Counted from the first letter of the stretch, positions 45,091-60,689 are shown. The stretch: 64,000 bases of DNA from Sphagnum compactum (GCA_965153455.1 OZ234494.1:15128001-15192000), one strand, 5' to 3'. Made by a program: numbers and translations. The notes: generated by a model from the letters alone, not told the origin.

Positions 45091-47104
45091 GAAATTTAGT
45101 GTAACCAAACTATAATCCTAAACCAATATGTTGAACCTATGGGCTTAATTTAACTTTAATAGAAAAATGCACTTGCATTCACAAAGACATTTCACAAGGC
45201 CAACAAATTCAGGCACACTACGAATATAACACACATGGTTGACCAACCATCAACCTAGTCTCATTACCATAAACAAACAACAAGATATCCAATGATCAAA
45301 TCCAAAATATTTGTAGCAATGCCAAATCAATTTACAACCTAACCTTTCCCACTAACTTCCAAGCTTGTTTGATGGAAAATACATGGGTATGTCTTAATCG
45401 ATAAACCTCGATGTGGTAAGTTGTGTATTGATAATTCATCACAAAATGACAAATTATTAATGCAATACTTAAACCTTGTGTTATGAGATTTCATCCCAAA
45501 ATTACAAGCCCACCCCAGCCAAACATTTTTCACAAACAAAACATACGCATATGGACAACTTCAAGACAACACAAAGTGGGAATGAACTTTTTTGTACAAC
45601 ACAATCCCCATTTTATTCATACAATCCAAATTCAAAATCTTTTGCATTTATTGATGGCACAACATTCCACCATCTATGGGTTACATGTATTTATGAATAT
45701 TAATACAAGTATTTGTGAAAACCAACTTTGCACACACCATTTCCCCATTCTTGCGAGAATACCTTTAAATTTTTTTGTTTCCAAAGGTGCTAAAAATTTA
45801 CACACTTGTAGACCTTTTTTTAAAGAACTTAATGGCATAAATGGCATTAGTCCAATCTAAATCCCTATAAAGAAAATATGAATTTGGAAAAAAAAATCCC
45901 CCAAATTGAATTTTGAAATTAATCAAATTTTTTTTAATTATCCAACCCTAGAATGTTAAATTTCCAGAATTCTTTTGCTCTTAGGGTTTCAATTGTCTCA
46001 TGTCTAATCTTAGGTAGAATTTTTGTCAGTTAGCCTACTTATGTGTAAATCAATGTGTCTATGACACTTTAGCAATAAGGTGAGGATAAACAAGTGAACA
46101 TCAATATTGATCAGTTCATGGCACACACATCGTGGTGTTGAAGGTGGCAAAAAATTTGGTTAGAAGGGGAAAAAAACTTGAATAGCCTACTTACTTTGCA
46201 TATAGGAGTTGGAGTTTGTTTGTTTTTTTAAAGAAACAAGAGGAATAATGAAAATGCATCATTGCTACTATGCAGTTGGCTATTTGGGTGAAAGCACATT
46301 ATGAAATATCAAAAATCACAATTGCAAAATCCATTTTGGGAATCCTTCTACTACATTTTTGAACATCTAAAAATAAAATCCTTGAATTGATGTTAAATTT
46401 GACATCTTTTGCCTATCCAAGTTAATAGCATCTTATTTTCACCTTTTTGAACACCTTTTTAAAGTATTGATGAACATTCTTTTGAATATTTGATGGGCTT
46501 TGAAAAAAATAATTAAACTTTTATTGCACATAATAAACAAATATAAAATTTATCATATATTTTCCAAAAAAAAATTAATTAAATGCAACAACCTTTGATT
46601 ATACACAAGAAAAAAATCTTGTTTTTTTCTCAATCCCACACATTACAACTACTATCCAATTTGACCAACTTAACTTTGCAAGTGGCTTGTTGCATTAGTT
46701 GATGGTCAATATTTTTGATAGTTTTAATATTCACTACAATGTTCATTTATAATATAATTTGAACATTATTTTATTTTAAATAATCTCAAATTATTAACAT
46801 GAAAATAAAAATAGCATTTAATTTAATTTATATAATGCATTATAATGGGTTAGTGATTTTTGGAATATTTTTTCAAATGTCAACATGGTGCATGAATAGA
46901 ACCATCCACATTTAACACATTGAAACCATTATTTTTTAGAAATGATTTATATTCTTTAGACCTAAGGTGTAAGAGATATAAAATATTGAATGTTAAGTTT
47001 TAAAAAAAAAAATCAAAACAAAAGTTTCTAGGGAAATTGGGTCACACTCTTGATATTGTTGGAAAGCCTTCGATGGTGGAATTTCCTTGGAGGCAATTTC
47101 ATAA

Positions 47105-47240
47105 TTTTAAAACCTAAGGTGTAAGAGATATTGAATTTTGAGAAGTCTTGATCATTGAAAATTCAATAAAAAATGACATTTACTTAATTGGGTAACGAGT
47201 TCACACTTGGGCCAATGGCACATGCCACACTAGATATCTA
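47105..47240 (+). repeat. Dispersed repeat, copy 3 of 3
   Basis: It reads 'cctaaggtgtaagagatatt', 'aattgggtaacgagttcac' and 'acttgggccaatggcaca', the same ordered words as at 2391-2560 and, inverted, 18660-18815. A partial extra copy of 'cctaaggtgtaagagat' lies at about 46961. Confidence 0.6.
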
Positions 47241-47605
47241 TAATGTTTAAAAGCAACCCAAAAAATTTCCTACTATTCAATTCCACTCCATCCCTTCACA
47301 TTGCCTCTTCCCCTTTCCCCACCCCATCTCTACAAAATTCACAACCTCATTCATATTTGATTTCTTGTTATTTTACACTATAGGCTTGTTGCATTTCCAC
47401 GTACACTTAAGGTCTCCGTAACAAAAGAAAAACAAGTGGCTCATTGCATAAGGACCTTTGGCCTTTCAGCAAAAATTATTCAACATACTAAATTGGAAAC
47501 ACGGTGCTGTGTGGTTACCATGGTGAAACCCAAGTGGAGCCTTTAGGACCCAAATGTTTCCATAGTGGACTCCACATAGGGGTACCAAACTTTGGCCTGT
47601 TTCTC

Positions 47606-47700
47606 GATGCAGCACAATGTCTCTACCTTGAAGGGCGGAGCCAACCCAAATCATGAGCACAATGTCTCTACCTTGAACGACAGAGCTATCAACCAACAAA
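47606..47700. repeat. Tandem duplication of about 51 bp
   Basis: 'gcacaatgtctctaccttga' occurs at about 47607 and 47657, followed in each by a related 'gg.g.agc..' tail and 'caaaatcatga'. Confidence 0.8.
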
Positions 47701-48600
47701 ATCATGAAAGGATTGAGTTTTGGTGAGTGCCAAAGAAAGCAATAGAAACAAAACTCTTGTAAGGAAAATCGAAAACAAACCAAAAGAATGGCCCACATTG
47801 GTAAAAATGCAAGTGAGCTTTTCTAGTATATTAAAATGTGTTTTCCCAATAATAATAAACTAACTAGGCAACTGACTCTAACCCCAAGGCCTTTTTTTCT
47901 TTTTCTTTTTTCCCTTTTTTTTTTCAGATTTCCCTAGTAGGCTAAGTGATGAGAAGTTTATGAGGGAAAATAGATTTATTTTTCTTCAAAAACCCTATTA
48001 TAACTGGGGACGTAGCCACCACCTAAGGCTAGATATAGCAATTTTGAAATTGTTTTTCAAAAAATGACGAATTTTTCATTGTAAAAACTCTTTTCTGTAA
48101 ATACATTGGCCAAGTTACCCAAAAAAAGTTCCCAAAAATTAAGGCAAATGATTTGTTGGGGGAAATATCTTGTGGAAATTTCTATTTCTTTTTCCTAAAC
48201 ACCCCAAATATTTTTAATAAAAAATACCAACTCTTGGCACCAGCCTTTTGTTTCTGGCTTTAAAATTAACAAGTTGGCTAAAAAATAATTCAAAGTGACA
48301 AATACGTGTTTTTTTTTGGGTTTTCTAGTCGCCAAATTTGTACATTTTTTTTTGGAAATATTGCCAGATTTCTCTATTGGCTTCTCTAGCGTGTAACCAA
48401 GAATGTGAATGAATCTTAAACTTTTTTTACCTTTCACATTACTTAGTTCAGCTACAATTACAAATATGAAAGGGAAAACCCTGCTGAGCAGCCAGGATTT
48501 ACAGTCCAAAACGAAAAGAAAAGGAAAGAAAGGAAAAGAAATGAATTGCTGGGTAGGTAGTAGGTACCTACGTGATTGGGTAGCTATCTGTGTAGGTAAG

Positions 48601-49027
48601 TGAGGAAATGTAGCGGGTAAAATGCAGGGGGTAAAAAACCGTGGTTAGTTCATTTCTTACCAGTGGCGTGCTGTGCTGCCTTCCTTGCTTCACTGGCTCT
48701 CTTTCTCTTCTGCTTCGTCCCTTCGTGTGGTTGCACGTCTTGCGTCCTGTCTTGCTCCTCGCAGCGTACTTGGGGCCGCGCAGAACTGCTCTCTGATGTT
48801 TCCTTTTGCTAGCAGTTTTGCAGGGAAAGAGCTCCGGATTCTTTCCTGTGATCGCCCTTTGCTGTAGGTTTTTCTTTTCCGCAGTGTTTCTTTGGAGATT
48901 CCTTTGTTTGAGAGAGTCGGGATAAGGTGGAGGGCAGCTAGGGGCAAAAGGGAGAGGAGGAGGAAGAGGAGTAGTAGTCCGAGTTTTAAGAACTGGTTTT
49001 TTTAAAAGAGATTTCAATTTCTGGAAG
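48601..49027 (+). promoter_or_regulatory. Promoter and 5' UTR region of the cysteine protease gene
   Basis: GC and CpG rise sharply from about 48650, with many CT-rich stretches, ending in ctggaagATGGCT. This fits a 5' UTR. No certain TATA box or start was seen. Confidence 0.45.
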
Positions 49028-51611
<2,584 letters not shown>

Positions 51612-52689
51612 GATGACTATATTAGAAGGTATGCCTTTGCAACTATATAAATTTCCACAGCCCTGCCCATGGGTCTTGAAGTGAATGTGGAAAACTGCAC
51701 AATTCAATGCAGAAGTCTCGAAACACCATCATTTTGCATCAAACGAATGATTCCCTTTGCAACAGCCATGTATATATTTATGAACATATTTTTCCATTGA
51801 TAGAGTTCATATGTTTGCATCATGTTGACCATATTGCTAACACCTGTGCTGAGGCAGATTTTAATTGGTTATGAGTACATTGCTGCCATGTCTCAGATTT
51901 TGTTGTTATTATAGAGTTGTTTCCTTGTTGTAACCGTATTCCAACATTGTTGCAGTGTTTAAGATTAATATCCGGTGTTGATTGGAGTTTAATCCATGTA
52001 GCTGCTGGTCATGTCACAGGGGACCATCTCCTCCATGATTGCCAGATCTGAAATGTTGGTTTTGTCAAAGTCTGCCAAGTCTTCAAAGGGGCCATTACTA
52101 TTTGTTGTGGCTGCGCAACTTCAGTATTTCAGAAGAGCTGGTTCTGGAAAAGCTAAGCTTGATGCACAGGTTTGCTTTCGGTATGCCCTGTACTCAGCGT
52201 TTCGGGACCCATGGGAGACACCTCTTTAAGAGTTAGCCATAGCTTTCAGTTTGTACATATACAAAAGAGCAAGAAGCTCTTTTGATTGTCTATTTGGGTA
52301 TTTGATTTGATTATAGAAGACCTTGTGGTCTGCCTATCTAGCTATTACTCTCTTGAACATCCTCACAGACACACCCACCCCACATTTGCCTGCATGTACC
52401 AGAGGCAATTGAGTCGTGGTCTCCCAGGGACAGTGTCCCCAATGCTTTGAGCTTTCTGTTTGTCTGCATCATCAGCTGATGCATTTCTAAATGTTTGATC
52501 TTATCTTCTGGACGTAAATTTTTGCTAGCCTGGAAGGCTTGCTGTTTGCAATTGCTCAACATTTGCCTCTTTTTTTTCTTATCACTCTCACGCCTCTGTC
52601 CTCTGGATGCTGCAATACATTTTCTTTGCATGTTGTCAAATGGTTTCCATATTGGTTTAGCATATGGCTAATTGAAGATTTTACTAAGT

Positions 52690-52840
52690 TTTGCTATTTT
52701 ACATGCTTTCCAATTTATGAGTATTATGTAGTCAGCTCTGAAATCTCTATAACCTTGTTAATAGATTATTTCTCAATTCCATGCAGATTGACTTAAAGCA
52801 TAAGTATGGAGAAATTCAGAGACAGTTAAAAGTGCTGATA
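52690..52840 (+). repeat. R2-like repeat copy outside the nucleolin gene
   Basis: It reads 'ctctgaaatctctataacct', 'gattatttctcaattccatg', 'cttaaagcataagtatgga' in the order of 26940-27030 (gtgaaatatgtattacctta, gggttatttctcagttgtat, cctaaaggcatgagtatgga). Confidence 0.6.
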
Positions 52841-53782
52841 CATAAATACTCTTATTTGGCACCATTTCTTACAACTTTAAGACTTCTAGGGTTACTAAGT
52901 TTTGGCACTTATGTTGTCAAGTAGAATAGTGCTTCAGTGAATAGGGAACATTTTGTAAGAAGAAAGATTTAGCATAGGATAGACGCAAGAATGTAGTCTT
53001 ATATCTAGTGTTCACAAGTTTGCAGTGGTGGCCACATTCTTGTTCACAAGTATTTCTTTCCTTGTGATGCTGATCTCTTGCAGGTTTATAGGCACTGTTG
53101 CAAATGATCTTCAGGTCTCATGCTTGTACCAGGTGGGATATAATCATCATCGAACAACATCCTTGCTGCTGGCTCCTTCACTCAAAGGACAATGGCAGAA
53201 ACGCTTCAAGGTACTACTTCAAACTTCAAGGTATTACTCCTGGTAGCTGAGCTCTCTGAATTTCTCAACCTGATAAAAAATACAACTGATTCTGAGACAT
53301 CAGTTTTGGAACAAACAGAATATTCACAAAGAACTTCAAAGTAGTCCATGAACATCCATGCAAATGTCACTAAACTTTAGTCTGTATATATATACTCTTT
53401 CCTTTTTGAATGAGGGCTGTTGTGCCTCTAAGCAAGCATATGAATCTACATTGCACTTTGCACATTGTTCTTCCCTTCAATCAGTTCAGTGCATTAGAGT
53501 CTGAATTTAATTATTGCATACTTATGATAATCCTGTTTTAGATTTACATCAGATTGCATCAATATCAATCCTAAATATAAGGTTTGCACTAAATGTTCTC
53601 AAAGAAAATGCAACCCAGCAATCACAGACATGCACTGATGGATTGGTTTCTTGCAGTGCACTTATCTTTTGCTGAAGATTGCACTGGTTTATGTGATTTC
53701 TGTTTATATTTTGATACAAACCAACTGCATTTTAGATGTATAATTTTCACCTATGATTTCTAAGAAGACTCTCAGAAGATTG

Positions 53783-54008
53783 TATTCATCATGTCTTTGT
53801 ATGGGGGAAAACATTGCAGAATTCTTGAGGATTGTGCAAATAAACAGAATGTGTAAGTGAATTTTCTTTACATCAAAAGGAGAATGAGGTAGAGATTGAA
53901 TCCACCATGTCTTTTTGTGTAGAAAGAAAGGACTGGAGAATTGTCAAGGATGATGCAAAGAAACAGAATGTGGATGTGAATTTTTCCTCCATCACGAGGA
54001 TGACAATG
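53783..54008 (+). repeat. Tandem duplication of 116 bp
   Basis: 'catgtcttt' starts at 53790 and 53906, and 'agaattcttgaggat' parallels 'agaattgtcaaggat'. 'aaataaacagaatgtg' parallels 'aaagaaacagaatgtg', and 'gaattttctttacatca' parallels 'gaatttttcctccatca'. Confidence 0.8.
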
Positions 54009-54850
54009 AACACACCACATAACCTCCATTGCAATTACAAAAGTATCCTTGCAATGACACAATCCTGAAAATGCAAAATTCTTTGGTTTTTGCATCGAGA
54101 GAAAAGAACTCAAACTGGGAGCCCTGTTGTTGCATTCTAAGCCATTGCAAAACGTCGGAAAGATATTGTCCTTGGAGACCTCTGCTTGAATTCCCAACGA
54201 GATTGTGGTGGTGCTTTGCAGATGCTTTAGTTATCATCATTTCCACGGGGGAATGATTCTAAATGCTCCCGGGAAACCCTAGAAAAACTTGCAATAATGG
54301 ATTCTCAAATGTACCTGTTCCAGCACCATGTAGCATCAAATGTGCAAGCCAGAAAATTCTTCGGAGAGCCTAATGAACTCCGATTTTCTTGCTCCTGAGA
54401 AGGACAATCCCGGAGTCGCGTTTTTAACAAGGATGCGTACAACATCTGCTCAACAGACATATATAAATCTCCGAAATAAACAAAGGATTTTGTGGGGTTT
54501 CGCGTCCTACCGGGATCGGTCCTCTAGCAGAAGAATATGCTTATTGTAGCTCGAGATTGATACGACGATTCTTCGCCGATTGTATGCCCTAATTGTGTCG
54601 TGTAGAGTAGTTCTTGTGAAGTCTCCTCTCCTCGCGTTCTCTCCTCGCCTTCCTGGTTCGCTTCTATTTTGTGTCTTGTCTCTCCGCTTCATTGCCAATG
54701 CACGTTGGGACGATGAAGTTTGCAATTGCACAAGGGTTGGAGAAGGTTTGATCTGCTGGCGTCCATAGGGATACATAAAGGAAGGCAGAAAGGAGCGAAA
54801 GAGCGAGAGAGACAGAAGTGACGCATACAGAGAGACCGACAAGAATTGTC

Positions 54851-57800
54851 ATGGCGGCGTTATTGAGCTCTGCGCTTGGGGGCGAGGTATAAGCAAGGCT
54901 TCACTTTCCTTTTCGTCTCTGCTCATGTTGTTACACCTCTCATCCTGTGTGGGTGATGCTTTTATGGAAGGATGTCGTTGCTATGTTTGAGAATTTGTGG
55001 TGGCCGAGTGTGTGTGTGTGTGTGTGTTGAGGCGCAGCAGTTTTGAAGAAGTTCGTGGCTACTGTAGTACTGAAACAATAATTCGGAGGTTGAAAAGGAT
55101 GTAGGGTTTTGCTTTCTCTCATGCTTTCTTAACGTTTTGATGGGGAGAAAGAAGTTGGTTGTTGTGGGGATTTGTTGAGAGTGCAGGTGGGATTGCGCTT
55201 GCTGTTGTCCCCTGCATCATCTCATGTTGTTGTGCGAACGGCCTGGTATGTCAACCCTACATCCCTGTTCCAGTGAGAAATTTGCAGGCCCTTCATTCCA
55301 TCCAAAAGTTGCAACAGCAGCAGCAGCTTGTCCTCTTGGTTTGAAAGAGCAATCCTTGGAATACAATCCTTTTGGCATCTGTTTCTACTGTATGCTGTAA
55401 ACCTCAATCAGGCAAAGTGCTTTTGCAAGTGAATGACCTAATGCTATAGAATGACAGTGAAATGCATGCATGAGTGAAACAACTGGTGTACAACTGGTGG
55501 AGATTGTTTTTGTGGAGAATTTCTCTGCAATTTCATAGATATGTACAATGTGTGCTGCAATGGGTTGATTCCATTTCCCGATGAGATTTTCTCAATCTGG
55601 AAACCTAGGTGCTTTTTGGTACTACGTCTAGGGAAGCTCACAGGCATGCCTTTGCTTGGTAAAAAACCAGTTGTGCTGTAGCAATGTTCTCTGAGTCTTT
55701 GGTAAGAACATCACTGAAGTAAAATGAGATGATCTTCACAGTGTTGATGGGGGTTGAGTAGCCATTGCTGGAGCACTGCCTTTTTCAACACCACTCTGAT
55801 ACATTCTGTAGGGTGTTGCACATAGTGGGACTGTAGTCACTGCTTGTTTTGGATGGATCTATCTGCATCAAAATCCTCCTTATCATCCATGTCAAGCTTC
55901 TCAACCAGATTTTCCAGGTTTTGGATCCTGAATTTTGGCAAGAGAAGGTACTAGATGGAAGTTCATTGATCTCTGCATAATAGAGTGATGGTGCTCTGTT
56001 GAAAACGTATGCAGTACTGTGGTTGGAATTGGATTTCCAGTGTACTCCACGCACAAGGCAATTGTGAGAAAGAACCCAGCAGAACAGGAACAGTGGCTGG
56101 TTTACTGGGCAGGTCAGTGTCTCATATTCTTCTTTTCATCACTGGTCGGAACTGAGGTCACCTGGTAGAACACGCAGTTGCCTCTGGAGTATGTTAAGGA
56201 TAGGCGTGAATGATACGCTACTACTGGATTGTAGTTCTTAACTCCCTTTTACCACATTGGTTCATTCCGTGTGTTGCTTCACAGTTTCCAGCATTTTAGC
56301 CATAAATCAGGAATGATCATTCCATGCCACATGGTTAATCCAATGAGCTCCAATCCAATGGATTGACCATGTGGCATGGAATGATCATTCCTGACTTACA
56401 CAGTGGTTTGTTAACACCTCAAGATTCAGCCAGATGTGTTTGATCTACCACAATGCCACACCAGCAAAGCTAGACCTTACTCTGAGGTCCATTGAGAGAC
56501 TGAATGGGACTTGCTCCTAAGACTGTGCTTGGCTTGCTGTTCCTACCCCTGGTTTGGACAGAGCAGGAGTAGTTTGAGGAAAAGCAATGTAGGGAAGATG
56601 ACACAATGGTCATTCCATCAGGGAGACTTACCTTGATGCAGATGGTTGGTTGGAACTTTCTGGAGTTCCTGTAGAAAGCCCTTCACACAAGCACCACCTT
56701 GCTGTATGGCTTTGCTGAAAATGTCATTTCACATTTGATGGATACCACCTGTCCATGCCTCAGCACATGAATTGTGCCTGTCTGACTACACAGAGCCCTT
56801 CTGGGTTTGGCAAAATCATTCATAGAGTCACTCACTTCTGCAGTCTTGACAAGTGTGCGTTGCAATTGCAGTGTATGGATGCTTCAGTGTGGCTGAATTT
56901 TTCTCTGATCAGCTTCTGTCTTGGTATTATTGTTTCCTCCTTAAGTGTCTGGCAATGCTAGATACTTGCTGTAGCGTACTAGTTTCTCTTTGACCATGCT
57001 TGAAGGACTTGTAAACATTTATTGTATGTTCTTTACTTTTTGACATGATCTCTTGCTAGAGTATGCTTTTGTCATAATCTTTGGTTTCTATGTGATATGG
57101 GCCTTTGCAGGTGTCCCTTCTACTACCATGTAAAATTTGTGTTCCTTGTCTGGCTTCAGCTTCCAAGTAGCTCTGTAAGTTATCAATCCTCTATTGACTT
57201 TCTCCTCCTGCCCCCTCTCTAGCATTTACTGCAATAATGGAGCCATGTTGAGGACTAGGCTGCTCTTCTCATCCTGTTGGTTCCCCCAGAAAAGGCATTT
57301 GCTGTGCACATGATTCAATTTAGCTTGCAGTTGCTGGGAAGATGCAGTGGGTGCCTTTTCTGTTTGTGAATGCACATGCACCAGTTTTTTACTCTGCGTG
57401 CATCATATTGCTCAACCTGAACTGAATGACTAGTGCAACGTTACCAAGCCAATTAGGTTTCGAGGCATCTCACCCTGAAAACCTGGAATATTTGCTCGGG
57501 TATTTGTCTGAGAGAGGAGTGCCATGTTGGATTGAACTGCCTTTTTTGGGGTTATAGGGATCACAACAGCTGTACAGCAGTCTGTTACGACCTCTTCTTC
57601 TTAAGCATCACGCCAGGCTAGATCGGGTTGTGGATGGCACTCGCAATGAGATGGTGAGTGTGCTCTGATTGTATCTGTTTGCCAAGCACTAGGTTATGAT
57701 GGTCTGACTTCTGTGTTCTATTGAACAAGTCAACTGCCTCTCTAAGGTCTATCTAATTCCATAACAGTTCATGCAAATGAAGGGACAGTAAGCTGTCCAG

Positions 57801-58423
57801 ATCTGGAAAACCCCACCAGCATCTCTAACTTGTGCGGCCTCAAAGTGGCTGGAGAGCCCTCTGCAGCTGACTGTTATGGAAGTTTCCAGAACCAGGCATG
57901 CAAGGCTGGCAGCAACCATTCAGCCCCTCTATTTTCAACCCAGTATGTGTGAAAAGGAGCTCAGCTTGAATGAGTAGGAATTGACAAAAAAGTTCGCAAT
58001 TGCAGAGCAAGTTCATTGTGAATCATCAACAGGAAATTCAGGCTGTGAAAGGCGTTGTGCTGAAGTTGGCTTCTACATGTAGGTTTTCTCAACATTGCTG
58101 GATTATAGATACTACAGACAGTGACAGCGTGATATTGAGTTTACTTCTATTTGCAAATGTGATTACAATGCTTTTTGGCCATTTTCTGTTTCCACTTCCT
58201 CATCGTGCACATGGATGCATGCCTCTTGATAAGTAACATGTGAGATATGTTGGTGGATACAGTATGTCAAGCAGGACAAGATGTAATGCAAATAACACAC
58301 AGCAATGGAGTGAGTTCTGTGAGAAGTACTGGGAATGAAGACAGTGCTCCTGCTGCAGATGATCAGGCAGGAAGCAACGACCCATTAGATGATTGGGTGC
58401 ATGCTGATGATGTGAGGCCTTAG
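54851..58423 (+). CDS. HVA22/REEP-family (TB2/DP1) ER membrane-shaping protein
   Basis: Eight short exons: 54851-54886, 55187-55245, 56015-56112, 56872-56923, 57111-57174, 57558-57653, 58006-58078, 58263-58423. They join in phase to 212 aa. It begins MAALLSSALGGE, then VGLRLLLSPASSHVVVRTA, GIGFPVYSTHKAIV, EQWLVYWAVYGCFSVAEF, FFSDQLLSWCPFYYHVKF and VFLVWLQLP, then a GS-Q-LY segment with LRPLLLKHHARLD. These blocks and their order are those of plant HVA22-like proteins (k/i clade). The family (yeast Yop1, animal REEP5/6) inserts hydrophobic hairpins into the ER membrane and shapes tubules; some HVA22 genes are ABA-induced. The C-terminal exon is acidic, ends W-V-H-A-D-D-V-R-P and is less certain. 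Introns carry an R1-like repeat and a 39-bp fold-back. Confidence 0.88.
55008..55028. repeat. (TG)n microsatellite
   Basis: About ten TG units in intron 1 of the HVA22-like gene. Confidence 0.95.
55470..55550 (+). repeat. R1-like repeat fragment in HVA22 intron 2
   Basis: 'tgtggagaatttctctgcaa' followed by tttcatagatat matches the tail of R1 copies in the nucleolin introns (26150-26175, 29945-29980). Confidence 0.55.
56307..56394. repeat. Near-perfect 39-bp fold-back in HVA22 intron 3
   Basis: The left arm 56307-56345 begins TCAGGAATGATCATTCCATG. The right arm 56356-56394 is its reverse complement, with the outer 28 bp perfect and only two mismatches over 39 bp. The loop is 10 bases (56346-56355). 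It lies well inside the intron 56113-56871. Confidence 0.95.
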
Positions 58424-60091
58424 GGATGGTTGTCTGGATAATGGCATTCTGAAGCATGCCAACACACTTTAGGGCAAGCCTTGTACTGCTTGGGGATGCC
58501 TGGCACTCTGTTGTATGAAAGTCATTCCTTGAGTGGCTATATACTGCAGAGGTGATGTCTACTTTGGTTTCTCCAGACTCTTAAATCAGTGTACAGTCAA
58601 TACTCTCTTTCCTGGAGATACTGGGCACCCTGCCAGAAATCTTGTTACTGTCTTCTGTGAATATACCACTTAGCAAGATCCTCAATAAAAAGCACAACCC
58701 CTACTTGGAGACAGAGTCCTAGTAATGGTGGTGGATTCATGTTCACCTCATAATTGGCACAGCAGCACCATGTGCCTCTTTTACATTGACCAGTATTTGA
58801 ACTTACTGATCAATACAGTTTGCGCAACAGCTGTAAGCACCATTTTCTTTTATAGTTGATCATTGGTGGGTGAGGGGGCTGTATTCATCACAACTGCTTC
58901 AGTACAAAGTCAGTCTAAATATTGTAGGTAAGTACTTGGTCAATTACGAGGGTTGATTTCATACCTGGAGAATGTACACACAATGACAATTGCAAATACA
59001 TCTGTTGCAATTTGTGCAAATAAGAACCAGCAACCTACCTTGGGGAAGATTACAATTTCCTTTCAAGTCTGTTTTTTGTTGCCTGCTTTTCTTTGTGCAC
59101 ACTGGAAACAGTTGCGATATCACCCATTCCTATTCCTACTGATGGTCCACAGTCCTGTGACCTCCAACCAAGCTGACACACTGATTGAATGATTTGAGAT
59201 TGTCAGATAATAATTCTTGTAGTTTTTTGAGTCAATTCAGAGTTTTGTTCACCTTTTCACTATTGTACCAGCAAAGTTAGCCTGCTTTTTGTATATGAGA
59301 TAGGGAGCTCTTCTGAACAATAAATGTTGGAGACTTCATTTTATATGTTTCATTTGTTTTTTCTTGTTGGCCCTCATGGTTGTCAACAACTTTGATTGTT
59401 TGTTGGAAGTTGGTTTTTGGGTTTCCAAACTCATTGGTGTTTGTTGCAACTCTTTTGGGATTTTACCTTCCTGTGGCAGTTGTGAGCTTTCATGTCTTAT
59501 ATGTATCAGCACATTCTTTGATTGTTTGATGCAGTGGAAATGTGGTAAGGAATGTTGTATAATCAGTTTGCTGATATGTTACATGGCTTCATAACATTCA
59601 ACATCCACTAAAGTGGAAGGCTTTGGGCTGTACATTCGATGAAAAGAAACAGCATGGAGCCCCTCCAAACAGTAATCTAACTGCAGTCGAGGCTTCCAGA
59701 GATTCTATGGCAAGCTTTTAACCAAACATGGCTGTTTATTGTGGTTGGTGACTAATTTTGTGTGGACTTGGAAGAGTATAGTGATCTATTGCTGCAAAGA
59801 ACATGGAATGGCAAAGATTCTCCAAATATGGCTATGGTGGAGTTGGTTATTGCAGCAATGGCCAACATTTTTTCTTTAGGTTTAAAAGATAAGTAGAGAG
59901 TTAGTTTCTCATTGTGTGTGTGTGATCTTGTGGCCTGTTGTTCTCTCTTCTTTGTGTGGCAAGAAGAAAGAAAGAGAGAATCAGTCTGTTCCTTTTTCAA
60001 CCCCTTCCTTCTCTCTCTCGCAATAACAAACTCTTAGAACTAGCTCCAAATGGATGAAGAACCCTTCACTCCCAAAAAAAAAACAATTACA

Positions 60092-60128
<37 letters not shown>

Positions 60129-60689
60129 CAAAACATAACTTTTGCAAATTCTTTTGGTATACACACAGCCAATGAAATGTTGCAAAACATAGAAAGGTTA
60201 AAATAATAATTCAAAAACCTCACACACACGTACAACACAAATGAAAATTTGTAGCCCGTCAGATGGACATCATAGTAAGTGTGAAACTTTCAATGCTTAG
60301 AACAATTTTTTTTGCTTTTCACTAAGTATGCAACCTTTCAACATTTGTTTTCTTTGCCTATTATTATCAAATATGGTGTGGAACCACCCAATTCCTGTTT
60401 GCCTTGCTTTTCTAATGCATGGTTTTATTAAGTTGGCCCTATGGTTGTTGAATCGATGATGTTTAATTTTTTTTGGGTTTTTTAATTGAACCCTAGGGTG
60501 ACCATTCATTCTTCCACCATGCTCAATTTGATAATTGAAACACATTCACCAAAGTGGATTGTGTAATCTGAAGTTATATGACATCCCACACTCAACACCC
60601 AATTTTTTTGTTTAGGATCCCATACCAAAACAAGACTACCTGGGCTTCCATACGCTTTGTGTCATTATAATCAACCTACACATTTTTGC
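58424..60689. other. HVA22 3' flank and intergenic DNA
   Basis: The first part probably holds the HVA22 3' UTR; 'caataaaa' at about 58683 and 'aataaatg' at about 59320 are poly(A)-signal-like. An (AC)n tract lies at 60092-60124. No further gene was recognised; ORFs of about 80 codons here are untypable. Confidence 0.45.
60092..60124. repeat. (AC)n microsatellite
   Basis: About sixteen AC units, directly visible. Confidence 0.95.

Larger units (their letters stand above)
43061..48600. other. AT-rich intergenic repeat DNA
   Basis: No gene recognised. 43380-44010 is rich in the word 'tgtgtaa', with no strict period. It holds a diverged repeat copy (44330-45090), a dispersed repeat copy (47105-47240) and a short tandem duplication (47606-47700), listed separately. 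ORFs up to 149 codons are untypable. Confidence 0.5.
51612..54850. other. Cysteine protease 3' region and intergenic DNA
   Basis: The stop at 51609-51611 is followed by a good donor (gtatgc at 51629), so the 3' UTR may be spliced, perhaps to about 52330. The rest holds an R2-like repeat copy (52690-52840), a 116-bp tandem duplication (53783-54008) and an unexplained exon-like stretch (53085-53208). From 54400 the GC content rises toward the HVA22 promoter. Confidence 0.4.

Noticed and set aside
48568-49017. 149-codon minus-strand ORF upstream of the protease gene
   Set aside because: Its translation is Arg/Lys/Thr-rich and it lies in the protease promoter and leader; no family or splice evidence.
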